NCBI GenBank assembly: GCA_022647575.1
Contig: JALCKY010000003.1
Coordinates: 145,001 to 209,000 of the forward strand
DNA length: 64,000 nucleotides
Direction of reading: 5' to 3'
DNA from: Lachnospiraceae bacterium
GTDB taxonomy: Bacteria; Bacillota; Clostridia; Lachnospirales; Lachnospiraceae
Made by a program: the position numbers and the translations under genes. The number at the start of each line of letters is the position of its first letter. The stretch's first letter is position 1. A model generated the notes under the pieces. The model made no database searches and was not told where the DNA came from. It worked only from the letters and a program-made list of their open reading frames with translations. Positions 34,104 through 42,501 of this stretch are shown one piece after another.

Positions 34104-35288
34104 TCAGCCTCTGCCGGCGGAGATTTTCCCGGAACGGACTTTCCGGTTCCCCGCTTCCGCAGCCAGGATCATCATCACGGCAAATAACAGCAGGTAAGCC
34201 GGATACAGCGCCATCCCGGTCCAGTTGGAAAGCAGGCCGAAAAGAGGCGGGACCAGCGTGGAGCCGACATAGGCGCAGGCCATCTGCATTCCCATCAGGG
34301 ACTGCGAATTTTCCGCCCCGAAATTCTTCGGCGTTTCATGCAGAAGGCTCGGGTAGATCGGCGCACAGCCCAGCCCGATCAGGACAAGTCCGAAAAGAGA
34401 CGCCGTTTTTCCGGCCGGGAGCAGCATGAAACAGATGCCCGCAAGAAGGACGGCCTGCCCGCAGCGGATCATCTTCCGGTCACCGAAACGGTCTGCGATG
34501 AATCCTGAAAACAGCCTTCCGAGCGTAATTCCGAGATAGAAAAATGCAGCCCATTTCGCAGCGGACGTCGCATCGATTCCTTTTGCCAGAACAAAGAAAC
34601 TGGCCGCCCAGAGTCCTGCTGCCGCTTCCAGGGAACAGTAGCAGAAAAAGGTCGCAAGAATCAGTTTGGCACCCGGCAGTTTCAGCGCCTGCTTCGGGCT
34701 TAAGACATTCCGGGCGGCTCCGATATCCTTCTGCTCCTGTTTTTCCTTTTTCCACAGAGGGAGGGACACAAAGAGTACGATAACCAGCGCAGCCTGAATG
34801 AACCCGACGGTACGGTAGCCGGCTGTCCAGGCCAGTCCGAGCGACAGGCAGAATCCCATGATATAGGGACCTGCCGTGGCACCGATTCCCCAGAAGCAGT
34901 GAAGCCAGCTCATGTGTCTTGACTTGTAATGCAGGGCAACGAAATTGTTCAGTGCCGCATCGACGCTTCCGGCGCCGAGTCCGTACGGAACGCCCCAGAG
35001 ACAGAGCTGCCAGAAAGCCCCCGACACGGAAAACCCGAAAAGGGCTGCTGCCGTCAGGGCAACGCTCACCAGCGTCACCCTGCCTGTCCCGAATCGATGA
35101 ATGACCCTGTCGCTTACAAGACTCGACAGGATCGTCCCGCCTGCAATGATCATGCTGATGATGCCGGCCCAGGATACAGGCACCTGAAAGCTGCCGTAGA
35201 TGGAAGGCCACGCCGATCCGAGCAGGGAATCCGGAAGTCCGAGACTGATGAAGGCAAGATAAATGACAATCAGCAGAATGGCTGTCAT
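34104..35288 (-). CDS. MFS sugar transporter (FHS-like)
   Basis: 394 residues, about 12 membrane helices. LGLPDSLLGSAWPSIYGSF at the start and GLGAGSVDAALNNFVALHY in helix 4 resemble the fucose-permease-like (FHS) branch. It is coupled by ATGA overlap to the GH13_31 glucosidase upstream and precedes amylosucrase, so sucrose or an alpha-glucoside is a reasonable substrate guess. Its gap to the amylosucrase gene is 149 bases with no clear terminator. Confidence 0.82.
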   Translation of the reverse strand: MTAILLIVIYLAFISLGLPDSLLGSAWPSIYGSFQVPVSWAGIISMIIAGGTILSSLVSDRVIHRFGTGRVTLVSVALTAAALFGFSVSGAFWQLCLWGVPYGLGAGSVDAALNNFVALHYKSRHMSWLHCFWGIGATAGPYIMGFCLSLGLAWTAGYRTVGFIQAALVIVLFVSLPLWKKEKQEQKDIGAARNVLSPKQALKLPGAKLILATFFCYCSLEAAAGLWAASFFVLAKGIDATSAAKWAAFFYLGITLGRLFSGFIADRFGDRKMIRCGQAVLLAGICFMLLPAGKTASLFGLVLIGLGCAPIYPSLLHETPKNFGAENSQSLMGMQMACAYVGSTLVPPLFGLLSNWTGMALYPAYLLLFAVMMILAAEAGNRKVRSGKISAGRG

Positions 35289-36988
35289 CTGTCACTGTTC
35301 TCCTCTGCGAAATCCTTCTTCATTTCCAGAATCAGTACCTGATAGCCGCCGAGCAGGATGCTGCCGTCTTCTGCAAAAAATTCATGCTGATTGTTCAGCA
35401 GCACTTTTTCCCAGCTTCCCTCCGGACGGATCCGCTGCGGTTCCCTGCTGAAGTTTGCCGCAATCAGGATCGTCTGGTTTTCCGATCTGCGGAGATAGGC
35501 CATCAGTTTCGGCCGGTCCGTCATCACCGGCTGCAGCTCTCCGTAGACAAGCGTTTCCCGGTAAGCGGGATCCTTTCGCAGTGCAATCAGGCTCCTGTAG
35601 AAATTCCAGACGGAGTCCGGATTTTTCCGCTCATCTTCAAGATTGATTTTCCGGTAATTCGGATTGATGCGAAGCCACGGCTTCCCGGAAGTAAATCCGG
35701 CATTTTCCCCATGGCTCCACTGGTAAGGCGTCCGTGCATTGTCACGGCTCTGTGCCGCCACCGCCTTCAGGGCTTCTTCCGGAGTCCGGCCCGCTTTCAG
35801 GGCGACCTGATATTCATCCAGTGAAGAAATATCATCGACTTCTTCAATGGAATCAATCGGGATATTCTCCATTCCGAGTTCCTGCCCCTGATAAATGAAC
35901 GGAATTCCCCGGAGCATCACGCTGACCGCGCCGAGCAGTTTTTTCGTATCGTCGCAGAGATCTTCTTTCGGAATATAGCGGCTGACGCCTCTCGGTTCAT
36001 CGTGGTTTTCAATGATGTTGGACAGAAAACCGATCCTGCCGATTTTCTTCTGGCTTTCAAAGCAGCAGTTCCTGTAGTCATCCGGAGTAACCGGCCGGCA
36101 GTCATACCAGCCTTTTCTGCTGCGTCCGCAGACGCTGGCATTGAAATCAAACATCGTTGAGAAATAACCGTTCTCTCCGATAAATTCCGGTACCTCGCTG
36201 TCCCTGATGTTAAAGACTTCCCCTGCCGTAAAGGCATTGTGGGGACGGAAGCAGCGGTCGCGCATTTCCCCCAGGAATTCTCCGATGCCTTCCGCTTCCT
36301 TCAGCATATTGGCAATGTCCGCCAGGCCGTCGCTGCGGTCTGCCGGATAATCATGGAACGGCAGAGTCTTCTTGATATTGATGATGGCATCGATACGGAA
36401 CCCGGCAAGGCCTTTGTCCAGCCACCAGTTGACCATCTTATAGATTTCTTCCCGAAGCTCCGGATTCTCCCAGTTCAGGTCCGGCTGCTTTTTGTGAAAG
36501 ACATGCAGATAGTAACGGTTCTCGTATCCCGGCAGCTTTTCCCAGACCGGTCCTCCGAAATACGATCTCCAGTTGCAGGGAAGCTTTTCCCCTTCCTTCA
36601 CTGTCTCGATATAGAAAAACTTTCCGTATTTTCCGTCCGGATCCCTGCAGGCCTTCTGAAACCACTCGTGCTCATCGGAGCAGTGGTTCACGACCAGGTC
36701 CATTACGATCCCGATGCCTCGCTTTTTTGCCTCGGCGATCAGTTCATCCATATCCTCCATCGTACCGAACCGCGGGTCGATCCGATAGTAATCCGAAATG
36801 TCGTAGCCCTGATCAGCCAGCGGCGAGCAGTAGATCGGAGACAGCCAGATGATGTCCGCTCCGAGTTCCCTGATCGTATCCAGGCGGCTGATGATTCCCT
36901 GAAGATCTCCGATTCCGTCTCCGTCGGAATCACAGAAACTCTTCGGATAAATCTGATACGCAGCAGCTTCCTTCCACCATGTCCTCAT
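35285..36988 (-). CDS. GH13_31 oligo-1,6-glucosidase / alpha-glucosidase
   Basis: 567 residues, normal for the family. The start MRTWWKEAAAYQIYPKSFCDSDGDGIGDLQGI is the classical GH13_31 opening. MDLVVNHCSDEHEW, FRIDAIIN (nucleophile Asp), FTAGEVFNI (Glu) and IENHDEPRG (Asp) give the active site. The enzyme removes glucose from isomalto- or malto-oligosaccharides or sucrose isomers in the cytosol. It lies between the ABC permease genes and the MFS gene in one operon. AAGGAG lies about ten bases before the ATG. Confidence 0.88.
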   Translation of the reverse strand: MRTWWKEAAAYQIYPKSFCDSDGDGIGDLQGIISRLDTIRELGADIIWLSPIYCSPLADQGYDISDYYRIDPRFGTMEDMDELIAEAKKRGIGIVMDLVVNHCSDEHEWFQKACRDPDGKYGKFFYIETVKEGEKLPCNWRSYFGGPVWEKLPGYENRYYLHVFHKKQPDLNWENPELREEIYKMVNWWLDKGLAGFRIDAIINIKKTLPFHDYPADRSDGLADIANMLKEAEGIGEFLGEMRDRCFRPHNAFTAGEVFNIRDSEVPEFIGENGYFSTMFDFNASVCGRSRKGWYDCRPVTPDDYRNCCFESQKKIGRIGFLSNIIENHDEPRGVSRYIPKEDLCDDTKKLLGAVSVMLRGIPFIYQGQELGMENIPIDSIEEVDDISSLDEYQVALKAGRTPEEALKAVAAQSRDNARTPYQWSHGENAGFTSGKPWLRINPNYRKINLEDERKNPDSVWNFYRSLIALRKDPAYRETLVYGELQPVMTDRPKLMAYLRRSENQTILIAANFSREPQRIRPEGSWEKVLLNNQHEFFAEDGSILLGGYQVLILEMKKDFAEENSDR

Positions 36989-37090
36989 TTCCCGGGGCTC
37001 CTTTCCCTGCTGTAAAGCGGAACCGCTGGCACAGACGAATCTGCACCGGCGGTTCCCATAGTAAAAAATGACAAAGAATTCATAACAAAA

Positions 37091-37960
37091 TCAGCCTTTT
37101 ACGGCTCCGTCAATCATTCCCTGAACGATCTGTTTCTGGCCGATCAGGAATACGACAATCATAGGAATAATGGCGATCAGAGCTGCTGCCATTACCATGT
37201 TCCACTCTGTTACGTAGGATCCGATGAAGGACTGTACAGCTACAGGAATCGTCTTATAATCACTGGTTCCTACCATCATGTTCGGCAGAAGGTAGTCGTT
37301 CCAGATCCACATTCCGTTCAGGATCGTGACGGTCATGATGACCGGACGAAGAAGCGGGAATATGATTCTGAAGAAGGTTCCTTCCGGTGAGCATCCATCG
37401 ATGGCTGCACTTTCCTCAAGGTCAAAAGGAACGCCCTTGATGAAGCCTGTCAGAATGAATACCGTCATGGCGCCGCCGAATCCCAGATAAGCGAAAATCA
37501 AGCCGGGTATGGACTGGATCATCGGAATGCCGATGAACTTACCTACATCCCTGAAGGTTGCCACCAGAGGAAGCATGACGACCTGGAAAGGAATGATCAT
37601 GGATGCAATGAAAGTGAAGTAAATAAGCGATGCCCATTTCTTCTTCTGATTTCTGGAAATAACCCATGCCGCCATGGCGCCGAAAAGATTCAGCAGCAGA
37701 ATGGAGATAACGGTTATCGTGACCGAGCTGGCAAATGCCTGCCAGAAAAGGAAATGCGTATTGTTGACAACGTCTACGATATTTGAAATCAACTGACCGA
37801 AACTTGCCCCTGCCAGTGTGACAGGATCATTTCCGATGGCCGTCGTCGTCTTTGAAGAGTTGACAACTACCATGTAGAAAGGAAAGAGGATGTAAACGGC
37901 AAGAATAATCGCAATCACGGACTCGATGACCAGCACCGATTTCTTTGGTGTCCTATTCAT
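37091..37960 (-). CDS. Carbohydrate ABC transporter permease (MalG/GanQ type)
   Basis: 289 residues with six membrane helices. The EAA loop reads ESAAIDGCSPEGTFFRIIFPLLRP, the docking site for the ATPase. Its start overlaps the stop of the MalF-type permease gene (TAATG). No ATPase gene is in the operon, so a shared MsmX-type ATPase elsewhere in the genome probably energises it (inference from the usual CUT1 arrangement). Confidence 0.88.
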   Translation of the reverse strand: MNRTPKKSVLVIESVIAIILAVYILFPFYMVVVNSSKTTTAIGNDPVTLAGASFGQLISNIVDVVNNTHFLFWQAFASSVTITVISILLLNLFGAMAAWVISRNQKKKWASLIYFTFIASMIIPFQVVMLPLVATFRDVGKFIGIPMIQSIPGLIFAYLGFGGAMTVFILTGFIKGVPFDLEESAAIDGCSPEGTFFRIIFPLLRPVIMTVTILNGMWIWNDYLLPNMMVGTSDYKTIPVAVQSFIGSYVTEWNMVMAAALIAIIPMIVVFLIGQKQIVQGMIDGAVKG

Positions 37961-39012
37961 TACAGCGACACCTCCTTCTTATTCGACGTCCTGACCTGAA
38001 GGATGGAGACAACGGCAAGGATAATGAAGAACAGCACTGCCTTTGCCTGCGATACGGCGTAATTATTCTCTGCGATAGCCGTACTGTAGATGTTCAGAGC
38101 CAGCATTTCGGTTCCGTTCGTAATATAGGCTCCAAGGAAGTTCGCAACGGATCCTGTACCGTTTGTCAATGCCAGGTTGACATCGAATTGTTTGAAAGCA
38201 CTTGTAAGAGTAAGGAACGTGCAGATCGTGATCGTGGGTGCGATCATGGGCAGCTTAATCTTGATCAGGGTCTTCCATGCATTGGCTCCGTCGATGGCTG
38301 CCGCCTCAAGAGTATCAGCCGGAACGCCTGTCAGTCCGGTGATATAGATCAGCATGATGTAGCCGCCGTACTGCCAGATGTAGACGATGATGATTGCCAT
38401 AATCGATGTGTTCGTTGCATTCAAAAGCGTTACCTGCCCTGTGATTCTGGTCAGGACTTCATTGAATACGAACTGCCAGATATAACCAAGAACGATACCG
38501 CCGATCAGATTCGGCAGGAAGTAGGATGCCCTGAAGAATCCGAGAGCCTTGATCTTTGTCGTGCAGAGCAGTGCCAGCATGAACCCGATCAGGTTGACGA
38601 GAATGACATTCATGAAAACAAAGATGAACGTGATCAGGATCGACCAGATGAAACTGGGCTGTCCGAACATCTTTGAATAGTTTGCAAAGCCTACAAAGCC
38701 TGTAACGGTAATTCCGTCCCAGTCGGTAAAGGAATAGCAGATACCTTCAATCATGGGAATGATGACTGTGATAAAGAATGTGAAAAGCAGCGGGAACAGG
38801 AAAATGATATATACCAGTACCCGGTGATACTTAAGTGTTGGGAAAAGATAGATTCCGGCGATAATCCCCACCATGCCCATAACCAGCAGGGGGCCTCTTA
38901 ACACGCTTCCGCTTCCGCTCATATCCATGATGAGAGCCACTACCATCAGTATGACTCCGGCCGCGAGAACGGCATATGCACCAAACCTGCGCCCGACTGA
39001 AAATTCTTTCAT
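37960..39012 (-). CDS. Carbohydrate ABC transporter permease (MalF type)
   Basis: 350 residues. Eight probable membrane helices; the EAA loop reads EAAAIDGANAWKTLIKIKLPMIAP. Together with the MalG-type partner it forms the CUT1 channel for the oligosaccharide captured by the upstream binding protein. GGAGGGGAATCGCTGT precedes the ATG. A stem-loop sits between this gene and the binding-protein gene. Confidence 0.88.
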   Translation of the reverse strand: MKEFSVGRRFGAYAVLAAGVILMVVALIMDMSGSGSVLRGPLLVMGMVGIIAGIYLFPTLKYHRVLVYIIFLFPLLFTFFITVIIPMIEGICYSFTDWDGITVTGFVGFANYSKMFGQPSFIWSILITFIFVFMNVILVNLIGFMLALLCTTKIKALGFFRASYFLPNLIGGIVLGYIWQFVFNEVLTRITGQVTLLNATNTSIMAIIIVYIWQYGGYIMLIYITGLTGVPADTLEAAAIDGANAWKTLIKIKLPMIAPTITICTFLTLTSAFKQFDVNLALTNGTGSVANFLGAYITNGTEMLALNIYSTAIAENNYAVSQAKAVLFFIILAVVSILQVRTSNKKEVSL

Positions 39013-39068
39013 ACAGCGATTCCCCTCCTTTCATAAAAGGACTTGATCCATTTACTGCCCTGAAAGCA

Positions 39069-39103
39069 TTGAGGGCAGCGGCCTGACCCGCCGCCGCTCT
39101 CAA
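39069..39103 (-). promoter_or_regulatory. Intercistronic stem-loop after the binding-protein gene
   Basis: A 14-bp imperfect stem (TTGAGGGCAGCGGC with GCCGCCGCTCTCAA) without a long T-run lies between the highly needed binding protein and the permeases. Such hairpins commonly limit read-through or protect the upstream message. Confidence 0.5.
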
Positions 39104-39136
39104 TTGATTCAACCTGATTCTTCAATTCATCTTTCG

Positions 39137-40435
39137 TTATGAAGCGTAATAGCTCTTGATGACCTGTTCTATCGTAGTTACGAACTTCGCTGCGTCAAGG
39201 TTGCCCTTTGCAAAGTCTTCGAAGACCTGACCTGTTTCATTCTGAAGGCCGTCCTTCTTCATGAATGTATTCATGTTCGAGAACTTGCCGTTGTCCATGT
39301 AAGACTTGATGGATGATGCAAACGGATCGGACGGAACATCTGTAACGGTCTTGTACGGAGAAACAAATCCGCAGTCATTGACGAAGATCTTCTGAGCATC
39401 AGCTTCTGAGCACCACTGAAGGAATGCTTTTGCTGCATCTACATTGCCGTCGCCGTATACAGCCCAGTAAGAGGTAGCGCCGCCGCAGATGGTATCGATT
39501 CCGTCTTCAAATGCGAACGGAGCGATGCCGCATTTGAATTTGCTGTAATCCGTGGATGCGGTAAGGTTTGCGCCGAACCAGGAACCCTGTGTAACGAAAG
39601 CAGCCTTGCCCTGTGCGAAGAGAGCTGTTTCCTGATCGTAAGTTCCGTTGGTAGCGATGTCTTTGTCGCAGTGCTGCTGGATAAGATCGATGAAGTTGGC
39701 AAAATCTGTCATTCTGGTTTCGTCGATCTGTCCGCCGTCCTGAAGCATATCGAAATACTTGGAGTCTTCTCCGGACTTGATGCCTGCATCAAGATACTGG
39801 CCGAAGATATGAGTACCGGTTGACCATCCGAGGTTCTTGTTGTTTGCGCCGTAGTCTACGACTGCCGTAAGGCCAAGCTCACTCTTCTTGGATTCCAGGG
39901 TCTCGAATGCTGTCTTGTAAGCTGCCGGGCTTGTAAGCTTGGTTGCATCGATTCCGGCTTTCTCAAGGATATCAGCGTTATAAGCTAAGCCCCAGCCTTC
40001 CACCATGTACGGGAAGCCGTAAACCTTGCTGTCTTCCTTGTAGGCAAGATCTGTGTTGCTGACCCATTTCTCACTTGTAAGATCTGCAAGTTTTCCCTTC
40101 CAGTTAGCAAACTGGTTGGCTTCCGATACGAAGATATCCGGCATTGTTCCTGCCTGATAATCCTTCTTCAGGGTATCGCTTGCTGTTGCCTGATTGGACC
40201 CGCCGACCGTTACGACGGTAACCGTCACACCGCTCTTCTCCTGATAAGTCTTTGCAAGACTCTGGAGCTGCGTGTCGATTTCCGGCTTGCCGTTCAGAAG
40301 CGTAATGCCTTTTCCTGAAGCTGCCGTACTGCTGCCGCTTGCTGCCGTGCTTGCTGTTGCGCTGCCGCCGCAGGCTGCCAGCCCCAGTGCCATTGCTCCA
40401 GCTAAAACAACTGCCATAACTCTGTTCATCTTCAT
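39137..40435 (-). CDS. Extracellular sugar-binding lipoprotein of CUT1 ABC importer
   Basis: 432 residues. A signal peptide ends in the lipobox LGLAAC (Cys near residue 22), followed by a Ser/Ala/Thr linker and a SBP_bac_1 (MalE-like) domain. LLNGKPEIDTQLQSLAKTYQEKSGV and PYMVEGWGLAYNADILEKAGI are typical. The ligand is probably a maltodextrin, isomalto-oligosaccharide or sucrose, given the GH13 enzymes in the operon. GGAGGATGTAAAAAG precedes the ATG. It is the first gene after a LacI-type operator. Confidence 0.88.
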   Translation of the reverse strand: MKMNRVMAVVLAGAMALGLAACGGSATASTAASGSSTAASGKGITLLNGKPEIDTQLQSLAKTYQEKSGVTVTVVTVGGSNQATASDTLKKDYQAGTMPDIFVSEANQFANWKGKLADLTSEKWVSNTDLAYKEDSKVYGFPYMVEGWGLAYNADILEKAGIDATKLTSPAAYKTAFETLESKKSELGLTAVVDYGANNKNLGWSTGTHIFGQYLDAGIKSGEDSKYFDMLQDGGQIDETRMTDFANFIDLIQQHCDKDIATNGTYDQETALFAQGKAAFVTQGSWFGANLTASTDYSKFKCGIAPFAFEDGIDTICGGATSYWAVYGDGNVDAAKAFLQWCSEADAQKIFVNDCGFVSPYKTVTDVPSDPFASSIKSYMDNGKFSNMNTFMKKDGLQNETGQVFEDFAKGNLDAAKFVTTIEQVIKSYYAS

Positions 40436-40535
40436 CTTTTTACATCCTCCTTACTTATTTTTCCCTTTGAAATACTTTCCCTTTAAAACTTTGTAAATGT
40501 GATCCTGCATCGAATCATTAACCGGCCGTATCACA

Positions 40536-40584
40536 GTAACCGGTTACTTGACTCCAGTTTAGTTGAAACCCTCCTCCATGTCAA
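40536..40584 (-). promoter_or_regulatory. Alpha-glucoside operon promoter with LacI-type operator
   Basis: Minus strand TTGACA (40584-40579), 17 bases, TAAACT (40561-40556). The perfect palindrome GTAACCGGTTAC (40536-40547) lies at the expected transcription start. Together with 40648-40676 this accounts for the 348-base intergenic region; I see nothing else in it. Confidence 0.75.
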
Positions 40585-40647
40585 CACTATTTTTAGATTC
40601 GTGTATTTTAGCCAATTTTCAGCCTTTCGTTTTGTACAGGTTTCCTC

Positions 40648-40676
40648 TTGATTTTATATGTAACCGGTTATTTAAT
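40648..40676 (+). promoter_or_regulatory. LacI-regulator gene promoter with operator in the spacer
   Basis: TTGATT (40648-40653), 17 bases, TTTAAT (40671-40676). The palindrome TAACCGGTTA (40661-40670), the same core as at the divergent operon, fills the end of the spacer and implies autorepression. Confidence 0.65.
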
Positions 40677-40783
40677 TATTATATTAGTATGAAAATGTCC
40701 GTCATACTGACTTTGGCACCGTTTCCAGAATCACGGCACAGGGAAACATCAGGTTTACAGTACAGCATCGAAGGAGATCCGAT

Positions 40784-41812
40784 ATGGCCAGAGAAAAGGA
40801 CGTTACATTTCAGGATATTGCCAATTACACTCAGTTCTCGAAAACCACGATTTCCAGGTACTTTAACTGCCCGGAATCTCTGTCGCCTGCCAACCGGAAC
40901 AAAATAGAAGCTGCGCTCAAGGCTCTGCATTATAACGAAAACAAAGTGGCCCGGATTCTTGCGAACGGGCGCACGGAGTTTATCGGTCTCATTATTCCGA
41001 ATATCTACAACAGCTTCTATTCATCAATCACGGAAAAAATTCTTGCTTCCTATGAGCGCTACGGCTACAAGTTCCTGGTCTTTATCGGCAGCCCGACCGA
41101 AGGGAATGAGCGCCGGTACATCCGGGAACTGCTGGCTTACAAAGTGGAAGGACTGATTGTCCTTTCCCATACCATTCCTTCCATGGAACTGGCCTCCTAC
41201 GGGATTCCTCTCGTCTCCATCGAACGGGAGGACCGCTATATTTCATCAGTCAACACCGACAACTACATGGGCGGAATCCAGGCAGCAAGCCTGCTCTATA
41301 AAAACAACTGCGACATTTTCATCCTGCTCAACTCCCCGACAGCAGTGGATGTTCCGAGCTACGGCCGGGTCCGCGGATTCCTGGACACCTGTTCCGAGCA
41401 TCACCTTGATTACAGGATGTATGAATACCCGATAGGCGCAACCTACAATGAAACCGCACGTGCGGTTGAAAATGTCCTTGAGTCGAACATTCTCGATGCC
41501 TTCCCATGCAAGAAAAAAGGCATCTTCTGTCTGTCGGACTTTTCAGCCATCATCGTGCTGAACTATCTCTTCCGCAAATATGGCTGCCTGCCGGATGATT
41601 ACCGCATTATCGGTTTCGACAACATTCCGCCGGCACGCGAAGCGGTCCTGCCGCTGTCAACAATCGGCCAGCAGACAGATGCCCTTGTCAATACGGCAAT
41701 GGAACTGCTCACTGACCAGATCCGCACTCACACGGAAAACTCCGGCGAACCTGTAAAACCGGTCCACAAGCTGATTCCGCCCCGTCTCATCAACAGGCGC
41801 ACAACGGACTAG
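40784..41812 (+). CDS. LacI-family transcriptional repressor (MalR-like)
   Basis: 342 residues. An N-terminal LacI HTH (VTFQDIANYTQFSKTTISRYFN) and hinge (ALHYNENKVARILANGRT) precede a periplasmic-binding-protein-like effector domain (FIGLIIPNIYNSF, VSIERED, YRIIGFDNIPPA). It is divergent from the ABC/GH13 operon and both promoters carry the same CCGG-centred palindrome, so it should repress both in the absence of the glucoside. AAGGAGATCCGAT precedes ATG 40784. Its stop is four bases from the convergent YesL-like gene. Confidence 0.88.
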   Translation: MAREKDVTFQDIANYTQFSKTTISRYFNCPESLSPANRNKIEAALKALHYNENKVARILANGRTEFIGLIIPNIYNSFYSSITEKILASYERYGYKFLVFIGSPTEGNERRYIRELLAYKVEGLIVLSHTIPSMELASYGIPLVSIEREDRYISSVNTDNYMGGIQAASLLYKNNCDIFILLNSPTAVDVPSYGRVRGFLDTCSEHHLDYRMYEYPIGATYNETARAVENVLESNILDAFPCKKKGIFCLSDFSAIIVLNYLFRKYGCLPDDYRIIGFDNIPPAREAVLPLSTIGQQTDALVNTAMELLTDQIRTHTENSGEPVKPVHKLIPPRLINRRTTD

Positions 41813-41816
41813 ATGA

Positions 41817-42476
41817 TTATTTCATGTCATCGGAAGTTTCTGCTTCCCCTGTTGGATCAGGCGGTTCCATCCCCTTGAATACAGGGCTGTAAAGCCAGGC
41901 CTTGCCCCAGGCGGGCAGTGAGAAGCCGAAGAGGATCAGCCAGACAATGGATCTGTAAGGCTGCATATAGACAAAGATCAGAGGAACAGCCGTAATGACC
42001 ACCATGGCTGCCGTCCGAGGCAGATGTCCGACGGCCAGCAGGGAAGCGTTCCTGATATAGGACCGGGTGCTTGCATATTCAAAATGGCAGAGCAGCGGAA
42101 ATACCCACACGATCACAAATAAAATCAGCAGAAAAATCACGCCGAAGGCGATTTTTGCCGCCGGCGGGAAAACATCGGGATTCTTCCTGATGAGCCATGC
42201 ATCCGCAAACACGGCTGCCAGGAATACAAGAACAGGGATCCACAGGATCGTACCGCGTTTGAAATTCTCCTTAAAAGATTTGAAAAAATTTCTGACAATA
42301 TAATCGTCCGTATCCCGGACCATGTGCAGCACCGAATAATGCAGTGCCGCAATCGCTGCCCCTCCCGTGATAACCGGGATGCAGAGCAGTATGGTCAGCA
42401 GATTCAGTATGACAAGGTTGGCAAATACCTCGAGAAAATGAAAGACCGGCCCGTCGAAATTGAATATTCTTCCCAT
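41817..42476 (-). CDS. YesL-like DUF624 membrane protein
   Basis: 219 residues with five or six membrane helices. The opening GRIFNFDGPVFHFLEVFANLVILNLLTILLCIPVITGG is characteristic of DUF624 (YesL), proteins regularly found beside CUT1 sugar importers but of unknown function. It follows MalQ by 25 bases and is probably co-transcribed with it. Confidence 0.82.
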   Translation of the reverse strand: MGRIFNFDGPVFHFLEVFANLVILNLLTILLCIPVITGGAAIAALHYSVLHMVRDTDDYIVRNFFKSFKENFKRGTILWIPVLVFLAAVFADAWLIRKNPDVFPPAAKIAFGVIFLLILFVIVWVFPLLCHFEYASTRSYIRNASLLAVGHLPRTAAMVVITAVPLIFVYMQPYRSIVWLILFGFSLPAWGKAWLYSPVFKGMEPPDPTGEAETSDDMK

Positions 42477-42501
42477 AGCTATCCCCGTCAGTCCTTCCTG
42501 T

